Below are positions 21,345 to 30,260 of a stretch of DNA of 39,454 bases, in pieces. The notes beneath the pieces are model-generated. The model saw nothing but the letters and a program-made list of their open reading frames with translations. It ran no database searches and was not told where the DNA came from. Position numbers and translations under genes: made by a program. Every line of letters starts with the position of its first letter. Position 1 is the first letter of the stretch. Origin of the DNA: Deltaproteobacteria bacterium (GTDB lineage Bacteria > Desulfobacterota > Desulfarculia > Desulfarculales > Desulfarculaceae); the NCBI GenBank assembly GCA_021811275.1, contig JAJZPI010000013.1:1-39454 (forward strand). Reading direction: 5' to 3'.

Positions 21345-23258
21345 ATGGGCAAGATCATCGGCATCGACCTGGGCACCACCAACTCCTGCGTGGCGATAAT
21401 GGAGGGCGGCGAGCCCAAGGTGCTGACCAACCAGGAAGGCAGCCGCACCACCCCCAGCGTGGTGGCCGTCACCGACAGCGGCGAGCGCCTGGTGGGGCAG
21501 GTGGCCAAACGCCAGGCCATCACCAACCCCCAGAACACCGTCTTCGCGGTGAAAAGACTCATCGGGCGCAAATACGCCGCCCGCGAGGTGCAAGACGACA
21601 TAAAGGTCCTGCCCTACAAGATCGTCCAGGGGAGCAACGGCGACGCCCACATCTCCATCCAGGGCAAGGAATACAGCCCCGCCGAGATCAGCTCCATGGT
21701 GCTGACCAAGATGAAGCAGACCGCCGAGGACTACCTGGGCGAGAAGATCGCCGACGCGGTGATCACCGTGCCGGCCTACTTCAACGACTCCCAGCGGCAG
21801 GCCACCAAGGACGCCGGCCGAATCTCCGGCCTGAACGTCCTGCGCATCATCAACGAGCCCACCGCCGCGGCCCTGGCCTATGGCCTGGACAAGAAGAAGG
21901 ACGAAAAGATCGCGGTCTTCGACCTGGGCGGCGGCACCTTCGACATCTCCATCCTGGAGCTGGGCGAGGGCGTATTCGAGGTCAAGAGCACCAACGGCGA
22001 CACCCACCTGGGCGGCGAGGACTTCGACCTGCGCATCATCGACTGGCTGGCCGACGAGTTCAAGAAGGACCAGGGAATCGATCTGCGCGGCGACCGCATG
22101 GCCTTGCAGCGCCTGAAGGAGGCCGCCGAGAAGGCCAAGATGGAGCTCTCCACGGCCATGGAGACCGACATCAACCTGCCCTTCATCACCGCCGACCAGA
22201 CCGGGCCCAAGCACTTGAACATCAAGCTGACCCGTTCCAAGCTAGAGGCCTTGGTGGAGGTCTTGCTGGCCAGGGTGGAGGGCCCCTGCCGCACCGCCAT
22301 GAAGGACGCGGGGCTCTCGGCCAAGGAGATCGACGAGGTGGTGCTGGTCGGAGGCATGACCCGCATGCCCGCCGTGCAGCAGCGCGTTAAGGACATCTTC
22401 GGCAAGGAGCCGCACAGGGGCGTCAACCCCGACGAGGTGGTGGCCATCGGCGCGGCCATCCAGGGCGGCGTGCTGGGCGGAGACGTCAAGGACGTGCTGC
22501 TCCTGGACGTCACGCCTCTGTCCCTGGGCATCGAGACCCTGGGCGGGGTCATGACCAAGCTCATCGAAAAGAACACCACCATCCCCACCCGCAAGAGCCA
22601 GGTCTTCAGCACCGCCGCCGACAACCAGCCGGCGGTGTCCATCCACGTGCTCCAGGGCGAGCGCGAGATGGCCTCCAACAACAAGACCCTGGGCCGCTTC
22701 GAGCTGGTGGGCATTCCGCCGGCCCCCCGCGGCGTGCCCCAGGTGGAGGTGACCTTCGACATCGACGCCAACGGCATCGTTCACGTCAACGCCAAGGACC
22801 TGGGCACGGGCAAGGAGCAGTCGATCCAGATCACCGCCAGCAGCGGGCTCTCCGAGGAGGAGATTCAGCGCCTGGTCCGCGACGCCGAGATGCACGCCGA
22901 CGAGGACAAGAAGAGGCGCGAGCTGGTGGAAACCCGCAACCAGGCCGACTCCATGGCCTACTCCGTGGAGAAGAACCTCAAGGAGATGGGAGACAAGATC
23001 GAGCCGGCCATGAAGGCCGATCTTGAGGAAAAGATCGCGGCGGTGCGCAAGGTCATCGAGGGAGAGGACAAGGCGGCCATCGACGAGGCCCTAGCCAATT
23101 TGACCACCGCCAGCCACAAGCTGGCCGAGGCGGTCTACACCGCCAGCGCGGCCAAGGGCCAGGCCGGCGGCCCCGAGGGCGGGGCCGGTAGCCAGGCCGG
23201 GCCGGGAGGCAAGGACGAGGAGGTCGTGGACGCCGACTTCGAAGAGGTCAAGAAGTAA
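21345..23258 (+). CDS. dnaK: Molecular chaperone DnaK (Hsp70)
   Basis: ATP-driven chaperone, 637 residues. The ATPase domain starts [21 protein letters not shown], with [30 protein letters not shown] and [12 protein letters not shown]; the interdomain linker is [16 protein letters not shown]; the substrate domain contains [18 protein letters not shown] and [14 protein letters not shown]; the C-terminal lid ends in the [13 protein letters not shown] tail typical of bacterial DnaK. Strong ribosome site AAGGAGG 8 nt upstream. No dnaJ follows; the next gene starts in the base after the stop. Confidence 0.98.
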   Translation: MGKIIGIDLGTTNSCVAIMEGGEPKVLTNQEGSRTTPSVVAVTDSGERLVGQVAKRQAITNPQNTVFAVKRLIGRKYAAREVQDDIKVLPYKIVQGSNGDAHISIQGKEYSPAEISSMVLTKMKQTAEDYLGEKIADAVITVPAYFNDSQRQATKDAGRISGLNVLRIINEPTAAALAYGLDKKKDEKIAVFDLGGGTFDISILELGEGVFEVKSTNGDTHLGGEDFDLRIIDWLADEFKKDQGIDLRGDRMALQRLKEAAEKAKMELSTAMETDINLPFITADQTGPKHLNIKLTRSKLEALVEVLLARVEGPCRTAMKDAGLSAKEIDEVVLVGGMTRMPAVQQRVKDIFGKEPHRGVNPDEVVAIGAAIQGGVLGGDVKDVLLLDVTPLSLGIETLGGVMTKLIEKNTTIPTRKSQVFSTAADNQPAVSIHVLQGEREMASNNKTLGRFELVGIPPAPRGVPQVEVTFDIDANGIVHVNAKDLGTGKEQSIQITASSGLSEEEIQRLVRDAEMHADEDKKRRELVETRNQADSMAYSVEKNLKEMGDKIEPAMKADLEEKIAAVRKVIEGEDKAAIDEALANLTTASHKLAEAVYTASAAKGQAGGPEGGAGSQAGPGGKDEEVVDADFEEVKK

Positions 23259-25292
23259 GTGAAACATTCGGCAATCCGCCTGGCGGGGCTGCTGGCCCTG
23301 GCCTTGTTGGGGCTGGCCCTGCTGGGTCCGGCGGGCTGTTCGCTGGTGGCCCCGCCGCCGGGGCCGGCGCCGGCCCCGGCGGTCAAGCCCTTGACCGCCC
23401 AGGAGATACAGGCCCTGATCAATCTGGGGCGGGAGCGCCTGGGGCAGGGCCGTTTCCTGGAGGCGGGCGACGCCTTCCGGGCGGGTTTACGCCGAGGTCC
23501 GGTGGGCGAGCAGGGGGCCCAGGCCCGCCTGGGCCTGGCTCAGGCCGAGGCGGGGGCGGGACGCCCGCGGGAGGCCCTGGTCCCCCTGAAGGAGCTCTTG
23601 GCCATCGGAGCCCGGCCGCCGGTGGAGCTGGAGGCCGGGCTGCTGGCCGCCCGCCTGGAGCGCCAGACCGGACAGCACCAGGAGGCGGTGGCGCGCATGC
23701 GCGCCCTGCTCACCGCCCCGCCCCAGCCCCTGTCGGCGGATCAGCGGCGGGAGCTGCTTGCCGGGCTGGCCGGGTCTTTGGCCGCGCAGGGCCGTCACGC
23801 CCAGGCGGCGTCGAACCTGTTGCTTCTGCTGCACGAGTCGCCGACGGTGGAGATACCTTCACTGGCGGTGCGGGTATATGACGAGGCCCGTCAAGCGCCC
23901 TCGCGCGAGGTGGAGCCTCTGCTGCCCCAGGCCGTGAACCCCCTGGCGCGGGGCGCGCTCATCCTGGCTCTGGGCGAGGCCCAGCTCAAGGAGGGCCGTC
24001 TGGAGCAGGCCCGGCGCAACCTGGAACTGGCCGGCCAGACCCCGGAGCTGCCGGCGGAGCTGCGCCAGCGCCTGAGCGCGCTGAACCAGGAGGCGGCCCA
24101 CGCCGCCACCTTGAGCCTGCGGGCGGTGGGCGTGATCCTGCCGTTGTCGGGCAACTACGCCGCCCAGGGCCGCCAGGTGCTGGCCGCAGTGGAGCTGGGT
24201 CTAGGCCTGTTCAGCGGCGGCGTGGACGCGCCCACGCTCTACATCGAGGACGACCGCGGCGAACCGGCCCAGGCGGCGGAGGCCGTGCGGCGGCTGGTGG
24301 AGGATCGCAAGGTGGTGGCCATCATCGGCCCCCTCTCGGCGGGTGCGGCGGTGGCCGCAGCCCGCCAGGCGCAGGCGCTGTCGGTGCCCATCATCACCCT
24401 GACCCAGGCCGAGAGCGTGACCAAGGCCGGGGACTACGTCTTCCAGAATTTCTTCAGTCCGGCGGAGCAGGTGGCCGCTCTGCTGGGCGAGCTGATGGAG
24501 AAGCGCGGCTACCGCCGGCTGGCCATCCTGGCGCCCCGAACCACCTACGGCCAGGGCTTCATGAAGCTCTTCGACGCCGGAGTGGTGGCCCGCGGCGGCG
24601 AGATCGCGCACAGCATGACCTACGAGACCACCCAGACCGACTTCGCCGATTACCTCAAGGAGATGGTCCGCCTGCCTCCGGGCTCCTACCGCGGCGCGGT
24701 CAAGCCCCAGTTGGATTTTCAGGCCCTGTTCGTGCCCGACAATCCCGAACGGGTCGCCCTGATTGCTCCCCAGCTGGCCTACCTCGACATCGGCCAGTTG
24801 ACCTTGGTGGGCACCAACATCTGGCACAGCCCCAAGCTTCTGGAGATGGCCGGACGCAGCATGGAAGGTTGCCTTTTCCCCGACGCCTTCGATCCGGTCT
24901 CGCCGGCGCCGGTGGTGACGCGGTTCGTCGCCGATTACCGCCAGGCCCTGGGGCGCGAACCCACGGTGGTTGAGGCCCACGGCTATGACGCGGCGCTGTT
25001 GGTGCGCCGGGTGTTGGACTCTCCCGAGGCCCCGCGCACGCGCCAGGCCTTCCGGGACGCCATGGGCTCCCTGCGCGGCGTGCCGGGAGTCTGCGGCGAT
25101 CTGAGCGTGGACTCCGACCGCCGGGTGAGCAAACCCATGAACCTCTTCACGGTCCAGGGCGGGGCCTTCCGCACCCTCTCGGCAGCCGAGGCCCAGGCCG
25201 GCGAGGCCGAGCTGCTCATGCAGAATCCGCCTCCAACGCCTCCGCAGGGGCAGTATCCGGCCCAGTATCCGGCGCAGGCTCCACCCCGCTAG
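23259..25292 (+). CDS. LppC/LpoA-like lipoprotein: TPR-like region plus periplasmic-binding-protein fold
   Basis: 677 residues. Signal sequence LLALALLGLALLGPAGCS with a lipobox ending GC (lipidated Cys about residue 27). Residues 45-280 are helical repeats (TPR-like). Residues 288-640 are a type I periplasmic binding domain (VGVILPLSGNYAAQGRQVLAAVELG, LYIEDDRGEPAQAAEAVRRLV, IIGPLSAGAAVAAARQAQ, PIITLTQ, YGQGFMKLF). This architecture is that of LpoA/YraM, the outer-membrane activator of PBP1A in E. coli, so a role in activating peptidoglycan synthases is likely. GTG 23259 abuts the dnaK stop (TAAGTG); the nearest ribosome site is 11 nt away, so expression is probably coupled to dnaK. Confidence 0.85.
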   Translation: MKHSAIRLAGLLALALLGLALLGPAGCSLVAPPPGPAPAPAVKPLTAQEIQALINLGRERLGQGRFLEAGDAFRAGLRRGPVGEQGAQARLGLAQAEAGAGRPREALVPLKELLAIGARPPVELEAGLLAARLERQTGQHQEAVARMRALLTAPPQPLSADQRRELLAGLAGSLAAQGRHAQAASNLLLLLHESPTVEIPSLAVRVYDEARQAPSREVEPLLPQAVNPLARGALILALGEAQLKEGRLEQARRNLELAGQTPELPAELRQRLSALNQEAAHAATLSLRAVGVILPLSGNYAAQGRQVLAAVELGLGLFSGGVDAPTLYIEDDRGEPAQAAEAVRRLVEDRKVVAIIGPLSAGAAVAAARQAQALSVPIITLTQAESVTKAGDYVFQNFFSPAEQVAALLGELMEKRGYRRLAILAPRTTYGQGFMKLFDAGVVARGGEIAHSMTYETTQTDFADYLKEMVRLPPGSYRGAVKPQLDFQALFVPDNPERVALIAPQLAYLDIGQLTLVGTNIWHSPKLLEMAGRSMEGCLFPDAFDPVSPAPVVTRFVADYRQALGREPTVVEAHGYDAALLVRRVLDSPEAPRTRQAFRDAMGSLRGVPGVCGDLSVDSDRRVSKPMNLFTVQGGAFRTLSAAEAQAGEAELLMQNPPPTPPQGQYPAQYPAQAPPR

Positions 25293-25352
25293 CCGGGGGG
25301 CTGGCCTGCGGCAATCGTCGGTCGCGCGGCAAACAACAAGCCTGGTGGCCCA

Positions 25353-25931
25353 GTGCCTGACCTGCAAAGCCTAATCAGCCAATACGGTTACGTGGCCCTG
25401 TTCGTGGGGACCTTCCTGGAGGGCGAAACCATCCTGATCCTGGGCGGCATCGCCGCCCAGCAGGGCATGCTGGACCTACCTTGGGTCATCGGCTTGGCCT
25501 TCCTGGGCAGCCTGGCCGGCGACCAGACCGCCTTTCTGGTCGGTCGGCGCTGGGGCCGGGCCATCCTGGCCCGCTTCCCTTCCTGGTCCGGCAAGGTCGA
25601 GCGTATCCAGAGCAAGATGACCCGCTACCTGGACCTTTGGATGCTATCTTTCCGCTTCTTCTACGGCCTGCGCAATCCCACGCCCTTCGTGCTGGCAACC
25701 TGCGGCGTGCCGCTGGGGCGTTTTTCGCTGCTCAACGCCATCGGAGCCCTGGCCTGGGCTGCGGCGGGCGCGGGCGGGGGATACCTCTTCGGCCACGCCT
25801 TGGAGGGGGTACTGGGGGATATGAAGCGCTTTAGCCTGTATTTGGCTGGGGCCTTGCTGGTCCTGGGCGGTCTGGCGGCCCTGGGGCGGCGGCTCTGGCG
25901 CAGGCGTCAGACCCCTGCCGGCGGAGCGTAG
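25353..25931 (+). CDS. DedA-family membrane protein
   Basis: 192 residues with four or five membrane segments. Family features: [25 protein letters not shown] (first conserved block with the GTFLEGE acidic residue), [13 protein letters not shown], and the amphipathic [21 protein letters not shown], whose arginine and Gly-Pro pattern belongs to the transporter-like core. DedA proteins help recycle the undecaprenyl-phosphate carrier or phospholipids across the inner membrane. The start is a GTG at 25353 with a weak site. Its last 25 bp overlap the end of queC on the other strand. Confidence 0.87.
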   Translation: MPDLQSLISQYGYVALFVGTFLEGETILILGGIAAQQGMLDLPWVIGLAFLGSLAGDQTAFLVGRRWGRAILARFPSWSGKVERIQSKMTRYLDLWMLSFRFFYGLRNPTPFVLATCGVPLGRFSLLNAIGALAWAAAGAGGGYLFGHALEGVLGDMKRFSLYLAGALLVLGGLAALGRRLWRRRQTPAGGA

Positions 25932-26644
25932 GGCAGGGGATCGGCCACCCCGGCCTCCGCGAAGCCCTTGAGCCGGAGCAGGCAGGAATCGCAGTGGCCG
26001 CAGGATAGGCCCTCGGGGCTAGGGTCATAGCAAGAGTGGGTTAGCCCGTAGTCCAAGCCCAGGGCAAGTCCCTGGCGCACGATCTCGGCCTTGGTCATCC
26101 TGATCAGCGGGGTATGGATGGTGAAGCGCCGCCCCATTTCCGCCCCCAGGCGCGTGCCCTGATTGGCAACTTCCGTGAATGCAGCGATGAATCCGGGACG
26201 GCAGTCGGGATAGCCGGAGTAGTCCAGGGCGTTGACCCCGATGAAGATGTCGGTGGCCGTGAGGGTTTCCGCCCAGGCCAGGGCCAGGGAGAGGAAGAGG
26301 GTGTTGCGGGCGGGCACGTAGGTCACCGGCACCGCCGCAGCCATTTCGTCCAAGGGCCTATCCTTGGGCACGGGCAGGTCGCCGGTCAGGGCCGAGCCCC
26401 CGATGGGACGCAGGTCTATTTCCAGGAGCAGATGCTGGGCCGCGCCCAGGGCCTTGGCCACTCGGCGGGCGGCCTCTAGTTCCTGGGAGTGGCGTTGGCC
26501 ATAGTTGAAGGAAATGGCGTGGCAGACGTAACCCCGGGCGCGGGCCATGGCCAGGCAGGTGGATGAGTCCAGCCCGCCGGATAGCAGGACCACCGCCGGC
26601 CTGGAAGGGCCGCCCATGGTTTCGATGAGAGATTGATTCAGCAT
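25907..26644 (-). CDS. queC: 7-cyano-7-deazaguanine synthase QueC
   Basis: Makes preQ0, the queuosine precursor, from 7-carboxy-7-deazaguanine, ammonia and ATP. 245 residues: PP-loop [59 protein letters not shown], and the zinc-binding cysteines in SCYDP and LSCGHCDSC. The frame is open to 26791, but the added residues are not typical; ATG 26644 lies 6 nt after a perfect TATAAT, implying a leaderless mRNA, and lacks a properly spaced ribosome site. ATG 26617 is an alternative with none at all. Other preQ0 genes are absent here. Confidence 0.93.
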   Translation of the reverse strand: MLNQSLIETMGGPSRPAVVLLSGGLDSSTCLAMARARGYVCHAISFNYGQRHSQELEAARRVAKALGAAQHLLLEIDLRPIGGSALTGDLPVPKDRPLDEMAAAVPVTYVPARNTLFLSLALAWAETLTATDIFIGVNALDYSGYPDCRPGFIAAFTEVANQGTRLGAEMGRRFTIHTPLIRMTKAEIVRQGLALGLDYGLTHSCYDPSPEGLSCGHCDSCLLRLKGFAEAGVADPLPYAPPAGV

Positions 26645-26650
26645 GCGCCA

Positions 26651-26679
26651 ATTATAGCCCCTCCCGTCAGCCATCTCCA
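26651..26679 (-). promoter_or_regulatory. Predicted promoter of queC (leaderless)
   Basis: Minus strand: TGGAGA (26679-26674, 4/6), 17-bp spacer, perfect TATAAT (26656-26651), then 6 nt to the ATG. Confidence 0.45.
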
Positions 26680-26781
26680 GGCCGCTCCCTGCGATTTGCT
26701 CAGCTAGGTATTGCTTGCCAGCCGATTCTGCACTATGGTCTTTATGCCAGCCCTCAATGATAAACACCTTCATTCCAGGGG

Positions 26782-26810
26782 TTGACAGCACTTGCGGGCC
26801 TTATTAAACT
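26782..26810 (+). promoter_or_regulatory. Predicted promoter of perR
   Basis: Consensus TTGACA (26782-26787), 17-bp spacer, TAAACT (26805-26810). Immediately followed by the PerR-type operator. Confidence 0.6.
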
Positions 26811-26825
26811 TAATGGTAACTATTA
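26811..26825 (+). promoter_or_regulatory. PerR/Fur-type 7-1-7 operator
   Basis: TAATGGT-A-ACTATTA, dyad match 6 of 7, the 7-1-7 layout used by Fur-family repressors. It abuts the -10 and covers the predicted start point, so autorepression by PerR is likely. Confidence 0.55.
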
Positions 26826-26840
26826 TTGACTGGAGCTCCA

Positions 26841-27239
26841 ATGCAGCAAACTGCCAAGCTGCGCATGACAACTCAACGCCAGGTCATCCTTGATGAATTA
26901 AAGCAGCTCAAGACCCACCCCACGGCTGGAGAATTGTGCCAGATCGTCAGGCGTCGCCTGCCCCGCATCAGTCTGGGCACGGTTTACCGCAACCTGGACA
27001 TCCTGTCCCGCACGGGCGTCATTCAAAAGTTGGATGTGGCCGGGTTGGAAATGCGTTTCGACGGGGATACCTCCAACCATTACCACCTGCGCTGCCTGGG
27101 CTGCGGGAAGGTGGCCGATGTTGAACTGGAACCCATCGCCGGACTGGAGGCCACTTGCCAGAAGCAGAGCGATTTCAGGGTGCTTGGCCACCGCCTGGAG
27201 TTCATGGGCCTCTGCCCGAGCTGCCAGGAGAGCCGGTAG
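26841..27239 (+). CDS. perR: Fur-family peroxide-responsive repressor, PerR type
   Basis: 132 residues: winged helix (MTTQRQVILDELKQL, THPTAGELCQIVRRRLPRISLGTVYRNLDIL) and a C-terminal dimer and metal domain (MRFDGDTSNHYHLRCLGCGKVADV). The regulatory metal site has Asp in RFD, as in Bacillus PerR where Fur has Glu, plus HYH; the structural zinc site is CLGC and CPSC. PerR senses H2O2 by metal-catalysed histidine oxidation. The genes downstream are its expected regulon (rubrerythrin, desulfoferrodoxin, rubredoxin). The ATG at 26841 has GGAG 6 nt upstream. A PerR-type operator sits at its own promoter. Confidence 0.9.
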   Translation: MQQTAKLRMTTQRQVILDELKQLKTHPTAGELCQIVRRRLPRISLGTVYRNLDILSRTGVIQKLDVAGLEMRFDGDTSNHYHLRCLGCGKVADVELEPIAGLEATCQKQSDFRVLGHRLEFMGLCPSCQESR

Positions 27240-27428
27240 GCGGTCAATTGATGACCTAGCCGGGGTGAATACCCCGTCAGCTCCGCTATAATATTTGAGT
27301 TAACAACTTGGCCTGCCCCGCCCATCATTCGCCAAGCCGTGGTCCGCGCATCCGGCCCAGGCGGCGGAACGTTGGAAAGGGCGTCGTTGTCTCGTAGGGT
27401 TGTCTTTTACTGTCTGAACGGAGGCGTT

Positions 27429-27653
27429 ATGGCTGCTGAAAAGGACAAAGGGCTGGGCACCGAGGACAGGAAGGTTCTCAAGGCCATGAAGGCCGCTGGC
27501 CAGGCGGCGGCGCCCAAGCAGATCGCCGAGGCCGCCGGCATGGATAGCAAAAAGGTCAGCGAGATCATCCAGAGCCTGAAGACCCAGGGCCTGGTGGAGA
27601 GCCCGGTGCGCTGCAAGTGGACCCTGACCGAGGCCGGCAAGGGCAAGGCTTGA
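27429..27653 (+). CDS. Small winged-helix DNA-binding protein
   Basis: 74 residues: a short Lys-rich head, then DRKVLKAMKAAGQAAAPKQIAEAAGMDSKKVSEIIQSLKTQGLVESPVRCKWTLTEAGKGKA. The helix-turn-helix (PKQIAEAAGMDSKKVSEIIQSL) and wing (VRCKWTLTEAG) are clear, resembling a MarR/ArsR-like minimal domain. It sits between perR and rubrerythrin with GGAGG before the ATG. A TATAAT at 27287-27292 without a good -35 may be its promoter, leaving a 130-nt leader. One Cys is present, in the wing. A role in the oxygen-defence block is inferred from position only. Confidence 0.75.
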   Translation: MAAEKDKGLGTEDRKVLKAMKAAGQAAAPKQIAEAAGMDSKKVSEIIQSLKTQGLVESPVRCKWTLTEAGKGKA

Positions 27654-27687
27654 TCTTTTCGGATCGTTTTTCAAGGAGGATTGGATC

Positions 27688-28263
27688 ATGCCCTCTATCA
27701 AAGGCACCCAGACGGAAAAGAACATCCTGACCGCCTTCGCGGGCGAATCCCAGGCCCGCAACCGCTACACCTATTTCGCCAAGCAGGCCAAGAAGGAGGG
27801 GCTGGAACAGATATCCTTCATCTTCGAGGAGACGGCCAACCAGGAGAGGGAGCACGCCAAGCGTCTGTTCAAATTCCTGGAGGGCGGCGAGGTGGAGATC
27901 GTGGCCGCTTTCCCGGCCGGCGTGATCGGCGCCACCCTGGAAAACCTCAAGGAGGCGGCGGCTGGCGAGAACTACGAGCATACCCGGATGTACCCGGGCT
28001 TCGCCAAGGTGGCCCGCGATGAGGGCTTCAATGAAATCGCCGACGTCTTCATGCGCATCGCCGTGGCCGAGCGCTTTCACGAGAAGCGCTACCAGGACTT
28101 GGCCTCCAACATCGCTGAGGGGCGGGTATTCAAGCGCAACGGCAAGGTCACCTGGCGCTGCCGCAACTGCGGCTATCTGCACGAGGCCGAGGCCGCGCCG
28201 GACAAGTGCCCGGCCTGCGACCACCCCAAGGCCCATTTCGAGATCGCGCAGGAGAACTGGTAG
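27688..28263 (+). CDS. rbr: Rubrerythrin (NADH/rubredoxin-linked peroxidase)
   Basis: Reduces H2O2 to water. 191 residues: an N-terminal ferritin-like diiron domain (GTQTEKNILTAFAGESQARNRYTYFA, EETANQEREHAKRLFKFL, AVAERFHEKRYQDL with the ExxH pairs), and a C-terminal rubredoxin-like domain with CRNC, a 12-residue spacer, and CPAC. Length and order are classical. Strong ribosome site AAGGAGG 8 nt upstream. It draws electrons from rubredoxin, encoded 460 bp downstream. Confidence 0.97.
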   Translation: MPSIKGTQTEKNILTAFAGESQARNRYTYFAKQAKKEGLEQISFIFEETANQEREHAKRLFKFLEGGEVEIVAAFPAGVIGATLENLKEAAAGENYEHTRMYPGFAKVARDEGFNEIADVFMRIAVAERFHEKRYQDLASNIAEGRVFKRNGKVTWRCRNCGYLHEAEAAPDKCPACDHPKAHFEIAQENW

Positions 28264-28332
28264 GGCTGCGTCAGGGAATTGGGTTCGCCTTCAACGTGCG
28301 TAATGCTATAAATATCAAGTGGAGGTCTTGCC

Positions 28333-28707
28333 ATGACCGAAGTTCTTCAGGTGTACAAATGTGAGCTGTGCGGGAACATCGTGGAGATGATCCACGCCAG
28401 CCAGGGTCAGTTGGTCTGCTGCGGCCAGCCCATGGTCCTGCAGGTCGAGAACACCGTGGACGCGGCCAAGGAGAAGCACGTGCCGGTGATCGAAAAGATA
28501 ACGGGCGGCTTCAAGGTCAAGGTGGGCGGCGTGGCCCATCCCATGGAAGAGAAGCATTACATCGAGTGGATAGAGGTCATCGCCGGCGACAGGGCCTATC
28601 GTCAGTTCCTGAAGCCGGGTCAGGCTCCGGAGGCAGTCTTCATGATCGACGCCCCGGCCGTCACCGCCCGGGAGTACTGCAACCTGCACGGCCTGTGGAA
28701 GGCCTAG
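28333..28707 (+). CDS. dfx: Desulfoferrodoxin (superoxide reductase, 2Fe type)
   Basis: Reduces superoxide to H2O2 without making O2. 124 residues: the N-terminal desulforedoxin-like site has Cys10, Cys13, Cys29 and Cys30 exactly as in Desulfovibrio; the catalytic site follows with [23 protein letters not shown] and CNLHGLW (four His plus Cys). Ribosome site GGAGG 7 nt upstream. The product H2O2 feeds rubrerythrin. Confidence 0.97.
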   Translation: MTEVLQVYKCELCGNIVEMIHASQGQLVCCGQPMVLQVENTVDAAKEKHVPVIEKITGGFKVKVGGVAHPMEEKHYIEWIEVIAGDRAYRQFLKPGQAPEAVFMIDAPAVTAREYCNLHGLWKA

Positions 28708-28728
28708 GCCACAAAAAGGAGATTATCC

Positions 28729-28890
28729 ATGAAAAAGTACATTTGCGGCGTATGCGGGTATACCTATGATCCGGCCAAGGGCGATCCCGAGGGCAACATC
28801 CCTCCCGGCACCGCCTTCGAGGACCTGCCCGACGACTGGACTTGCCCGGTCTGCGGGGCCACCAAGGATCAGTTCGAGCCCGAGAGCTAG
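28729..28890 (+). CDS. rub: Rubredoxin
   Basis: 53 residues, too short to stand out as a long frame. CGVCG (Cys6, Cys9) and CPVCG (Cys39, Cys42) bind a single iron; [20 protein letters not shown] and [11 protein letters not shown] are the family blocks. Electron carrier for superoxide reductase, rubrerythrin and ROO. Ribosome site AAGGAG 8 nt before ATG 28729; starts 21 nt after desulfoferrodoxin and is followed by a terminator. Confidence 0.97.
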   Translation: MKKYICGVCGYTYDPAKGDPEGNIPPGTAFEDLPDDWTCPVCGATKDQFEPES

Positions 28891-28898
28891 CATGGCGC

Positions 28899-28938
28899 GG
28901 CCGGCCCCGACCCGAGCGGGGGGGCCGGCCCTTTCTTT
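28899..28938 (+). terminator. Intrinsic terminator after rubredoxin
   Basis: Perfect 10-bp stem GGCCGGCCCC (28899-28908) with GGGGCCGGCC (28921-28930), with further CCC/GGG pairing inside the loop, then CTTTCTTT. Likely sets rubredoxin above ROO in transcript level. Confidence 0.75.
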
Positions 28939-29017
28939 GCGGCGGGAGACCGGGGGCGTCCGCTTCAAGCGCCGGTCCGGCCAGCCCGCTGTGGCATATC
29001 CATTTCCGGGGGAACCC

Positions 29018-30241
29018 ATGAAACCGGTTGAGGTCAAGAAGGGCGTTTATTGGGTGGGCGCGCTTGATTGGGATATCCGCGACTTTCACGGCTATTCCAT
29101 CTACAAGGGAACCACCTACAACGCCTATCTGGTGATCGATGACAAGGTCACGCTGTTCGATACGGTCAAGAAGGGATTCGAGAGCGACCTGCTGCACCGT
29201 ATCCGCAACATAATCGACCCCAAGCGTATCGACTACCTGGTGGTCAACCACGTGGAGATGGACCACTCGGGCGGCCTTTTGGAGGTGGCGCGCCAAATAG
29301 AGCCCGAGAAGGTCTTCTGCTCGCCCATGGGCCACAAGAACCTGCTGGCCCACTTCCACGCCCCGGACTTGCCCTACGAGGTGGTCAAGAGCGGCGACAC
29401 CCTGAAGCTGGGCAGCAGGACCGTGCACTTTCTGGAGACCCGCATGCTGCATTGGCCCGACAGCATGTTCTCCTACATTCCGGAGGACAAGCTCCTGATC
29501 AGCAGCGATGCCTTCGGCATGCACTGGGCCACCAGCGAGCGCTTCGACGACCAGGTGGACCAGGCCGAGCTCATGGCCCACGCGGCCAAGTACTACGCCA
29601 ACATCCTGCTGCTCTATTCGCCGTTGGTGCAGAAGCTCCTGGCCCAGGTAAAGCAGATGAATCTGGACATCGACACCATCGCCCCGGACCACGGGCTGAT
29701 CTGGCGGGGCGACCCCATGAAGATCGTGGGGGCCTACGACCGCTGGAGCCGGCAGGAGGCCTGCGCCAAGGCGTTGGTGGTCTATGACACCATGTGGCAC
29801 AGCACCGAGCAGATGGCCAAGGCCATCTACGACGGCATCCTGGACGAGGGCGTATGCGTCCAGCTCAAGAACCTGGCCGCCACCCACCGCAGCGACATCA
29901 TGACCGAACTCTTGGACGCCAAGGCCTTGGTGTTGGGTTCTTCCACCCTCAACAACAACATGCTCCCGCGCATGGCTGATCTGCTCACCTACATCAAGGG
30001 CCTGAAGCCCACGGGCAAGATCGGCGCGGCCTTCGGCTCCTACGGCTGGAGCGGCGAGGCGGTGAAGAACATCAGCGACGAGTTGGCGGCCATGAAGGTC
30101 GAGCTGCTCGACCCCGGCATCAGGCACCAGTTCGTGCCCGACCACGAGGCGCTCAAGAAGTGCCGAGAGCTGGGCTCCAGGCTTGGGCGGGCCATCAACG
30201 AGGCCGGCTGCAAGCTGCCCGGCTACGGCTGCTCGCGATGA
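29018..30241 (+). CDS. roo: Rubredoxin:oxygen oxidoreductase / A-type flavoprotein (FprA-like)
   Basis: Reduces O2 to water (or NO) with electrons from rubredoxin. 407 residues: a beta-lactamase-fold diiron domain (YNAYLVIDDKVTLFDTV, HVEMDHSGG, RMLHWPDSM, SSDAFGMHW, APDHGLIW) gives the HxExDH...H...D...H ligands. It is followed by a C-terminal flavodoxin domain (VVYDTMWHSTEQMAKAI, GSYGWSGEAVKN). No extra rubredoxin or flavin-reductase domain. ATG 29018, with GGGGGAA 3 nt upstream. It completes the oxygen-defence set with the genes upstream, although a terminator intervenes. Confidence 0.94.
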   Translation: MKPVEVKKGVYWVGALDWDIRDFHGYSIYKGTTYNAYLVIDDKVTLFDTVKKGFESDLLHRIRNIIDPKRIDYLVVNHVEMDHSGGLLEVARQIEPEKVFCSPMGHKNLLAHFHAPDLPYEVVKSGDTLKLGSRTVHFLETRMLHWPDSMFSYIPEDKLLISSDAFGMHWATSERFDDQVDQAELMAHAAKYYANILLLYSPLVQKLLAQVKQMNLDIDTIAPDHGLIWRGDPMKIVGAYDRWSRQEACAKALVVYDTMWHSTEQMAKAIYDGILDEGVCVQLKNLAATHRSDIMTELLDAKALVLGSSTLNNNMLPRMADLLTYIKGLKPTGKIGAAFGSYGWSGEAVKNISDELAAMKVELLDPGIRHQFVPDHEALKKCRELGSRLGRAINEAGCKLPGYGCSR

Positions 30242-30260
30242 CCACGGGCTCCTGACCGCC

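Noticed and set aside
24201-25367. 388-codon minus-strand frame over the LppC-like gene
   Set aside because: Antisense shadow of a lipoprotein with a clear signal sequence and binding-protein fold.
27261-27276. CGGGGT-GAAT-ACCCCG hairpin after perR as a terminator
   Set aside because: Six-bp stem without a following U-run; may be incidental, so not listed as a feature.
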